Shown here: piece after piece, positions 59,558 through 64,000 of the stretch
Position numbering within the stretch: position 1 is the stretch's first letter
How the letters are laid out: each line of letters opens with the position of its first letter
Origin: Fibrobacter sp.
GTDB lineage: Bacteria > Fibrobacterota > Fibrobacteria > Fibrobacterales > Fibrobacteraceae
Length of the DNA stretch: 64,000 bases
Direction of reading: 5' to 3'
Assembly: GCA_017412605.1 (NCBI GenBank)
Contig: JAFPWY010000004.1
Coordinates: forward strand, 1 to 64,000
Program-made: the position numbers and the translations under genes
The notes under the pieces: generated by a model
Seen by the model: only the letters and a program-made list of their open reading frames with translations
Database searches by the model: none
Told to the model about the DNA's origin: nothing

Positions 59558-59662
59558 TTAGGATATCGTGGCCAAGAGGAACAAAGTAACCCCGGAACAG
59601 ACAACGATGAACTTCGCCAAGAAGTAATCCGACACATACACCATTTCTTCGTGAAGTTTCAT
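59558..59662 (-). CDS. 34-residue small membrane protein
   Basis: MKLHEEMVYVSDYF, then a hydrophobic stretch (FIVVCSGVTLFLLATIS) reaching the end. A full GGAGG box is 9 bases before the ATG. Upstream is a promoter with a perfect TATAAT (59700-59705 in plus coordinates) and downstream a strong terminator, so this is a complete mono-gene unit. The pattern is that of a small single-span inner-membrane protein. No homologue comes to mind. Whether the RNA also acts as an sRNA is open. Confidence 0.75.
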   Translation of the reverse strand: MKLHEEMVYVSDYFLAKFIVVCSGVTLFLLATIS

Positions 59663-59699
59663 AGTTGTGTTCCTCCGACCTTTACGTTTCCTAAGATAG

Positions 59700-59729
59700 A
59701 TTATAGCGAACAACATTGCCAGTGGGCAA
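59700..59729 (-). promoter_or_regulatory. Promoter of the 34-codon gene
   Basis: In gene sense TTGCCC (59729-59724), an 18-base spacer, TATAAT (59705-59700). The predicted start lies near 59693, about 30 bases before the ATG. Confidence 0.65.
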
Positions 59730-59765
59730 AATCACACTGAGATTCAGGTCACACGAGAAGCTTAC

Positions 59766-59794
59766 AAAAAGGAGACGCCGAGCGTCTCCTTTGA
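59766..59794. terminator. Terminator of the SulP gene
   Basis: GGAGACGC, CGA, GCGTCTCC (59771-59778 with 59782-59789) with AAAAA on the left and TTT on the right. It follows the minus-strand stop at 59833. Confidence 0.75.
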
Positions 59795-59832
59795 AAATTA
59801 TCACACAATCGTCGGGAAAAATTTGACCCGTG

Positions 59833-61740
59833 TCACTTCTTCTCTTCTTCTATTTTTCTTACAGGCTCGTCAGCCATGCGTTCAGCGATAACTTCAGGCG
59901 TTTCCTCGGCAATCGCAGCGTTCGATTCTTCGGGCATCCAAGGTTTGTCGAGGCTCTTTTCCCAAGAAACTGTGGGTGCAGCAACCGGTTCATGCGAGGT
60001 GTCGACGATGGGTAAGCCAAGCAGTTCGCGTGCGCGGTTCAGCGCAGCATCGATGTTACCGAGAGCATTCTCTTCGCCAAGCAGCTTGAGCACGCCAGCA
60101 CGAGTCAGCGCCACCACAGGCTGTGCATGCACGCCGGAAAGCAGCAACTGCGTGCCTTCGCGGTTACAACGGTTGAGCAAGTCTTCGATCATCTGGATAC
60201 CGGCAGCATCGATACTCGAGACGCTGCGCATGCGCAAGATGAGAATCTTCGGCTTGTCGGAAATGCGCGCCATCGTATCCTTGAACTTGTCGACCGCACC
60301 GAAGAACAGCGAACCGGCGAGTTCGTAGACCACCACGCCCTTCGGCACCTGGCGGCTGAGCTCGTTGTGGGCGGCCTCCTCGTCGTCTTCCTTGAGGGCG
60401 GAAGTGACGGACTCCACTTCGGCGACATCGCTCATGCGCTTGATGAACAGCACGGCGGCCAGCAGCACGCCGACTTCGATGGCGACCGTGAGGTCGATAA
60501 TCACGGTGAGGAGGAACGCCACCAACATCACGATGACGTCGCTCTTCGGAGCCTTGAACATCTTGATGAAGCTACGGTAGCCACACATGTTGAACGCCAC
60601 CTGGAACAGCACAGCGGCAAGAGCGGCCATCGGAATCATCTCGGCGTACTTGCCAAGCACAAGCATAATCAGCAGGAGCACCACCGCATGCACGAGGCCG
60701 GAGACCGGGCTCACGGCGCCGTTACGGATATTGGTCGCGGTACGGGCAATGGCGCCCGTCGCGGGGATACCGCCAAAAATCGGGGAAAGGATATTCGCGA
60801 CGCCCTGACCGAAAAGTTCGGTATTGGAGCGGTGCTTGGTAGAGGTCATACCGTCGGCCACCACGGCCGAAAGCAGAGATTCAATAGCGCCAAGGATGGC
60901 AATCGTGAGTGCCGGCTGGAACACCTTCTGCATCATCTCGATGCTGATGTTCGGCAGGTGCGGCATCGGGAAACCGCTCGGGATGTGGTTCTTCATGCCG
61001 ATGGTCACCACGCCGTGACCGGTGACCGGGTCGTCCCAACCGAGGACCTTCACCATCACGGTCGCGACGATAATTGCGATGAGGGAGCCGGGCACCTTGG
61101 TGGTGACCTTCGGCCACAAGATGCAGACAGCAAGCGCCACAAGCCCCACGATTACGGCGTAAATATTCACGGTGTCAAAGGACGAGGCGTAGAGCTTGAT
61201 CTTGCCGATGGCATCGGCCGGGTCCTTCGCCAAAAAGCGGAGTCCGAAAAAGTTCGGGACCTGGCCGAGAGCGATGATGATTGCGATACCGGCGGTAAAG
61301 CCCACCGTCACCGGATACGGGATGAACTTGATGATGGCGCCGAACTTGGCGAGACCGAAGATGATCAGAAGGAGGCCGGCGAGAAGCGTCGCAGAGGCGA
61401 GACCGTCGTAGCCGTACTGGCTCACGATGCCGTAGACAATCACGATGAAGGCGCCCGTGGGGCCGCCAATCTGGAAGCGGCTACCGCCCAGGAAGGAGAT
61501 AGCGAAGCCCGCGATAATCGCCGTGTAGAGGCCCTGTTCCGGACCCACGCCCGAGGCAATAGCGAAAGCGATGGCGAGCGGGAGCGCAAGGATACCCACG
61601 ATAAGACCCGACATGAGGTCGCTTACAAGATTTTTCTTGGTATAGCCCCGGCGGACCGTGCGGAACAGTTCCGGGGTAACAGTCGCCTTTACGCCAGAAA
61701 GGAAACTCTTAACCGATTCCTTGGCATGGATATTCTGCAT
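59833..61740 (-). CDS. SulP family anion transporter with STAS domain
   Basis: 635 residues. The transport domain has ten or more membrane segments, starting with the family's SDLMSGLIVGILALPLAIAFAIASG, then GPTGAFIVIVYGIV and NILSPIFGGIPATGAIARTATNIRNGA. A cytoplasmic STAS domain (about 465-575) includes ILRMRSVSSIDAAGIQMIEDL. SulP proteins carry sulfate, bicarbonate or other anions, often with sodium or protons; the substrate cannot be read from the sequence. A GGAGTG box precedes the start. Confidence 0.93.
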   Translation of the reverse strand: MQNIHAKESVKSFLSGVKATVTPELFRTVRRGYTKKNLVSDLMSGLIVGILALPLAIAFAIASGVGPEQGLYTAIIAGFAISFLGGSRFQIGGPTGAFIVIVYGIVSQYGYDGLASATLLAGLLLIIFGLAKFGAIIKFIPYPVTVGFTAGIAIIIALGQVPNFFGLRFLAKDPADAIGKIKLYASSFDTVNIYAVIVGLVALAVCILWPKVTTKVPGSLIAIIVATVMVKVLGWDDPVTGHGVVTIGMKNHIPSGFPMPHLPNISIEMMQKVFQPALTIAILGAIESLLSAVVADGMTSTKHRSNTELFGQGVANILSPIFGGIPATGAIARTATNIRNGAVSPVSGLVHAVVLLLIMLVLGKYAEMIPMAALAAVLFQVAFNMCGYRSFIKMFKAPKSDVIVMLVAFLLTVIIDLTVAIEVGVLLAAVLFIKRMSDVAEVESVTSALKEDDEEAAHNELSRQVPKGVVVYELAGSLFFGAVDKFKDTMARISDKPKILILRMRSVSSIDAAGIQMIEDLLNRCNREGTQLLLSGVHAQPVVALTRAGVLKLLGEENALGNIDAALNRARELLGLPIVDTSHEPVAAPTVSWEKSLDKPWMPEESNAAIAEETPEVIAERMADEPVRKIEEEKK

Positions 61741-61823
61741 TTAGACACTCCTTCAATCAAGCGCGCCCAAATTTAGAAAACTTTACAAACCCCGTTAAGG
61801 GGGAGGAAGAAAAAAGTAAGGTG

Positions 61824-62174
61824 CTACAACAAGCCTTTCTTGGCGGAGCGCATCAGGTTCTTCACCTGCTTGTTGCTGAGCTGCGGGACCTCGGCATCCT
61901 TCTCGCGGCGCGACTTGGGAGCGCAATCCTCGCAAAGGTGCTTGATAACCACGCCAAAGCTCGCTGCGCCGTCAACGACATCGGTCTGGCGGGAACGGTA
62001 AGACCTGAGCAGAGCTTCCTTATGGCACTTGTCGCAAATGCCCATCTTCGGAGCCGCCGGTTCGTGCCGACGCTGGGACGTAGAATTGTCGCGAGCCCTT
62101 TCTTCGGAATTCATCGCCCAGGCACGGGCCTGTGCTGCGTTCTTGGATGCAAATCGGTTGTCAAATAAGCTCAT
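61824..62174 (-). CDS. Small protein with CxxC pairs (putative zinc ribbon)
   Basis: 116 residues. Two Cys pairs, GICDKCHKE and HLCEDCAPK, about 35 residues apart, could bind zinc. The N-terminus (NRFASKNAAQARAWAMNSEERARDN) and C-terminus (LSNKQVKNLMRSAKKG) are basic helices. Function unknown. Five bases after the previous gene on the same strand (62179), with AGAGGA as ribosome-binding site. Confidence 0.75.
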   Translation of the reverse strand: MSLFDNRFASKNAAQARAWAMNSEERARDNSTSQRRHEPAAPKMGICDKCHKEALLRSYRSRQTDVVDGAASFGVVIKHLCEDCAPKSRREKDAEVPQLSNKQVKNLMRSAKKGLL

Positions 62175-62178
62175 GGGG

Positions 62179-62769
62179 TTATCCTCTTTTTACTTCTCTT
62201 AATATACATTCTTGCAGGAACAATGCCATCAACATATTGCCCAGAGAGGTCGAAGAACCGTCCTCGTTGTAGAGGGAACGGGCAAACTTGCCCCTTTCGG
62301 CCTGTTTTTCCTTGAATTCGGCGGCATGCTGGGCAAAATCCCAGACCGAGACCTTCTGTGGCGAAAGCCCGGCGAACCCCCGTACGGCATCGTTCAGGTA
62401 GGCGACCTCGAAACGGGCTTCCGGGAACATGTCCTCGGGGATGGTCAAAAAATTCAGGCGTCCCTGCGTCTTGTTCACAAGCCGCTCCACGAGAGCCCCG
62501 TAGGTCTTGGCCACGGCTTCCCCATTGCCGCCAGCACGGCGGAGTTCGCGAAGCCCTAGCCCCATGACGAGGCGGCCTGCCTTCTTGCCAATGATATCAG
62601 AAGCAATACGCGCAAGGAACAGCGGGATCGACTGCGGTGCGGGAGCGTTGATGTAGAACTGTATGGGGAGATTCGCCTCGCGGCACAGGATCAGCTCGGC
62701 AGCGTGGTTGGCCGCTTCGCCCTGTTCGCCCATCAGTTCGTCACCTATGATTAAAATTCTGTTTTCCAC
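62179..62769 (-). CDS. Unknown protein with an ILIIGDEL start
   Basis: 196 residues from a GTG. The N-terminus MENRILIIGDELMGEQGEAANHAA resembles the first block of SGNH hydrolases (GDS) but with Glu in place of the nucleophile Ser, so hydrolase activity is unlikely if that is the origin. It contains ARIASDIIGKKAGRLVMGLGLRELRRAG and a helical C-terminus. Between the TusA-like gene (12 bases) and the Cys-pair gene. Confidence 0.65.
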   Translation of the reverse strand: MENRILIIGDELMGEQGEAANHAAELILCREANLPIQFYINAPAPQSIPLFLARIASDIIGKKAGRLVMGLGLRELRRAGGNGEAVAKTYGALVERLVNKTQGRLNFLTIPEDMFPEARFEVAYLNDAVRGFAGLSPQKVSVWDFAQHAAEFKEKQAERGKFARSLYNEDGSSTSLGNMLMALFLQECILREVKRG

Positions 62770-62781
62770 ACTGAAAATCTA

Positions 62782-63294
62782 CTACATGGAACCGCGTTTG
62801 ACCACCGTAATTTCCCAAAAATTTGCTTTTTTTTCACGAAAAACGACATTATGCCCATCCGCGACAAGCGCCTGCGGCACATTTTCTATCGGGGAGCCCT
62901 CGTCGAGCGCAATCTTGATGCGGAACCCTTCCGGCAGGCCGGCAAGGGCGAGGCGCGCACGCACCGCATTCCCCGGGCAAACCACACCCCTCAGGTCCAG
63001 ATAATCCGGGTAGTCCACGGAAATGGACTCAGGCAGGGGCAATTCCTTCGATTTTTCGCAAAAATCGGCAATTTCTTCAGCATGGTCTTCGGGATGGGTC
63101 ACCCACTCCCCCACGTCGTAGCCGCAGCGGGACGACAAAAAAATGTAAAAGGCGGCCTCCTTGGGCAGCACACGCCCCCGGCAACGGCGCAGCCATTCGG
63201 CACAGGCGAAGCCCAAAAGGTCGACCAAGGACTCGGCAAAACCCTTTTTTCCTCGATTTGCATCTATCCAACTTTGTAACGGCGTTTTCGACAT
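62782..63294 (-). CDS. TusA-like domain protein
   Basis: 170 residues. The first 90 residues are helical with four Cys (FACAEW, RRCRGR, SSRCGY, DFCEKS). The C-terminal 75 residues are a TusA/SirA fold: YLDLRGVVCPGNAVRARLALAGL with the Cys-Pro motif, then LDEGSPIENVPQAL and REKKANFWEITV. TusA proteins relay sulfur to tRNA modification or other paths. First of three genes on the minus strand. Confidence 0.8.
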   Translation of the reverse strand: MSKTPLQSWIDANRGKKGFAESLVDLLGFACAEWLRRCRGRVLPKEAAFYIFLSSRCGYDVGEWVTHPEDHAEEIADFCEKSKELPLPESISVDYPDYLDLRGVVCPGNAVRARLALAGLPEGFRIKIALDEGSPIENVPQALVADGHNVVFREKKANFWEITVVKRGSM

Positions 63295-63386
63295 AATTTT
63301 CCCGTTTTGTCAAGGGTTTAATTTGTAAAAAAATGACGGCAGTTTGAGCATTTTTCTTGCATCATTATTATTTGTATAAAAATTAT

Positions 63387-63411
63387 GCTACGAATGTAGC
63401 AAAGTTTGCTA
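63387..63411. promoter_or_regulatory. Overlapping palindromes before the glycosyltransferase gene
   Basis: GCTAC GAAT GTAGC (63387-63400) overlaps TAGCAAA G TTTGCTA (63397-63411), both perfect. The GT2 start codon is 54 bases further on. Two overlapping dyads suggest competing binding or an operator of a transcription factor. Confidence 0.45.
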
Positions 63412-63464
63412 ATGGTTTCTATATTTGGCCCCAAGCATACAAATGTGCAAAGGTTTTTTATAGA

Positions 63465-64000
63465 ATGAGTACTGTTCTTCTATACGCAATGTTTGTCGTC
63501 TACGTTATCGCAGGCGTAGGCTTGGTCATATACGGGTTCAGCTGTTACTACAGCATTTATCTCTTCCTGAAAAACAGCCGCCACACCCGTCTCAGCGACA
63601 AGAAAGCGATTCTTAAGTTCTACCGCGAACACTCCATTTCCGAACTCCCGCAAGTTACTACGCAGCTGCCCGTCTTCAACGAAGCCAACTGCGTCGAACG
63701 CCTCCTCGAGGCCGTGTGCGCCATTGACTACCCCAAGGACAAGCACGAAATCCAGGTGCTGGACGACTCTACCGACGAATGCTACGAAGTCGCGAAGAAG
63801 AAAGTCGCCGAACTGGCAGCCAAGGGCTACGACATCAAGCTCATCCACCGCACGAACCGTTCCGAATACAAGGCCGGCGCCCTCAAGGAAGCCATGGCCG
63901 TCGCGAAGGGCGATTTCCTCGCTATTTTCGATGCGGACTTCGTCCCCGAGAAGGACTTCCTCCTCAAGACCATCCCCTACCTGGTGATGGACGAACAGAT
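63465..64000 (+). CDS. Family 2 glycosyltransferase, truncated by window end
   Basis: The first 178 residues of an open frame without stop. An N-terminal membrane segment (MFVVYVIAGVGLVIYGFSCYYS) is followed by a GT2 domain: TTQLPVFNEANCVERLLEAVCAIDYPKDKHEIQVLDDSTDE, EYKAGALKEAM and FLAIFDADFVPEKDFL (Asp-x-Asp). This is the pattern of membrane-bound processive beta-glycan synthases (cellulose-synthase-like). The acceptor and product cannot be read. The nearby dyads may regulate it. Confidence 0.88.
   Translation, partial: MSTVLLYAMFVVYVIAGVGLVIYGFSCYYSIYLFLKNSRHTRLSDKKAILKFYREHSISELPQVTTQLPVFNEANCVERLLEAVCAIDYPKDKHEIQVLDDSTDECYEVAKKKVAELAAKGYDIKLIHRTNRSEYKAGALKEAMAVAKGDFLAIFDADFVPEKDFLLKTIPYLVMDEQ

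Noticed and set aside
1-64000. Reverse transcriptase, Avd-like gene or template repeat that would complete a DGR
   Set aside because: I looked through all credible genes and intergenic DNA and saw none; the variable segments have no third, non-coding AAC-rich copy here.
1-64000. CRISPR array, tRNA, rRNA, prophage or IS element
   Set aside because: No regularly spaced repeats, no cloverleaf with a TTCGAAT-type arm, no rRNA segments and no DDE transposase or integrase were seen. Rpn genes are only transposase-like in name.

Overview
The window looks like a chromosomal piece of a Fibrobacter species (Fibrobacterota). The main clue is a set of secreted proteins and lipoproteins that share the 'Fibrobacter succinogenes major paralogous' domain (Fib_succ_major; here 'FSU domain'), recognised by motifs such as DGQTYKTVKIGEQWW and CPEGWHLP, several of them joined to the lipobox by long poly-Ser linkers. 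Intergenic DNA is full of short repeats, and housekeeping genes are dense, C/G-ending in codon use and mostly in short operons. I found no rRNA, tRNA, CRISPR array, integrase or reverse transcriptase.

Layout. 1-6.1 kb: an Rpn-type PD-(D/E)XK gene, two paralogous FSU lipoproteins inside a segmental duplication, and a DinJ/YafQ-like toxin-antitoxin pair. 6.1-11.8 kb: serA, ispG, and rpsO-pnp. 12-16.8 kb: a membrane protein, a histidine-phosphatase lipoprotein, an AT-rich lipoprotein and tilS. 16.8-22 kb: ftsH-folP-cdaA and a membrane-anchored sulfatase-modifying-factor-like protein. 22-28.7 kb: a small DD-peptidase-like protein, a PDZ-thioredoxin protein, pyrD, an M20 peptidase, a sirtuin and a second Rpn gene. 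28.8-31 kb: a three-gene AT-rich cassette of unknown function. 31-34 kb: a YejE-like peptide transporter operon that includes a patatin. 34-37.4 kb: hflX and pgpA around another Ser-rich lipoprotein. 37.4-42.4 kb: more FSU proteins, a DUF2279 protein, a LolA-like protein and a third Rpn gene. 42.6-46.9 kb: fabF, orn, a penicillin-binding protein, lgt. 46.9-57 kb: pmbA, a HigA-like regulator, an AlgX/AlgJ-like protein, then rfbD, nadE, slyD, dnaG, sufC and sufD. 57-59.7 kb: a DUF3791/DUF3990 module, an FSU lipoprotein, an Rpn remnant and a 34-codon gene with its own promoter and terminator. 59.8-64 kb: a SulP transporter, three small genes including a TusA-like one, and the start of a family 2 glycosyltransferase.

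The most unusual signal is in the FSU lipoproteins at 1421-2620 and 3793-5847. In three copies of the C-terminal part of the domain, 20 of 38 codons differ, none only synonymously. The third base is kept in 18 of those 20, and 31 of 35 variable sites have an adenine in at least one copy. This is the footprint expected of adenine-directed diversification of AAC/AAT codons, as in diversity-generating retroelements, although no such machinery lies in the window.

A second theme is dispersed palindromic repeats that have entered coding genes in frame: two composite copies in tilS, one in a peptide-ABC ATPase and one in sufD. A third is a two-hairpin element in front of two Rpn genes that also occurs once with no Rpn gene beside it.
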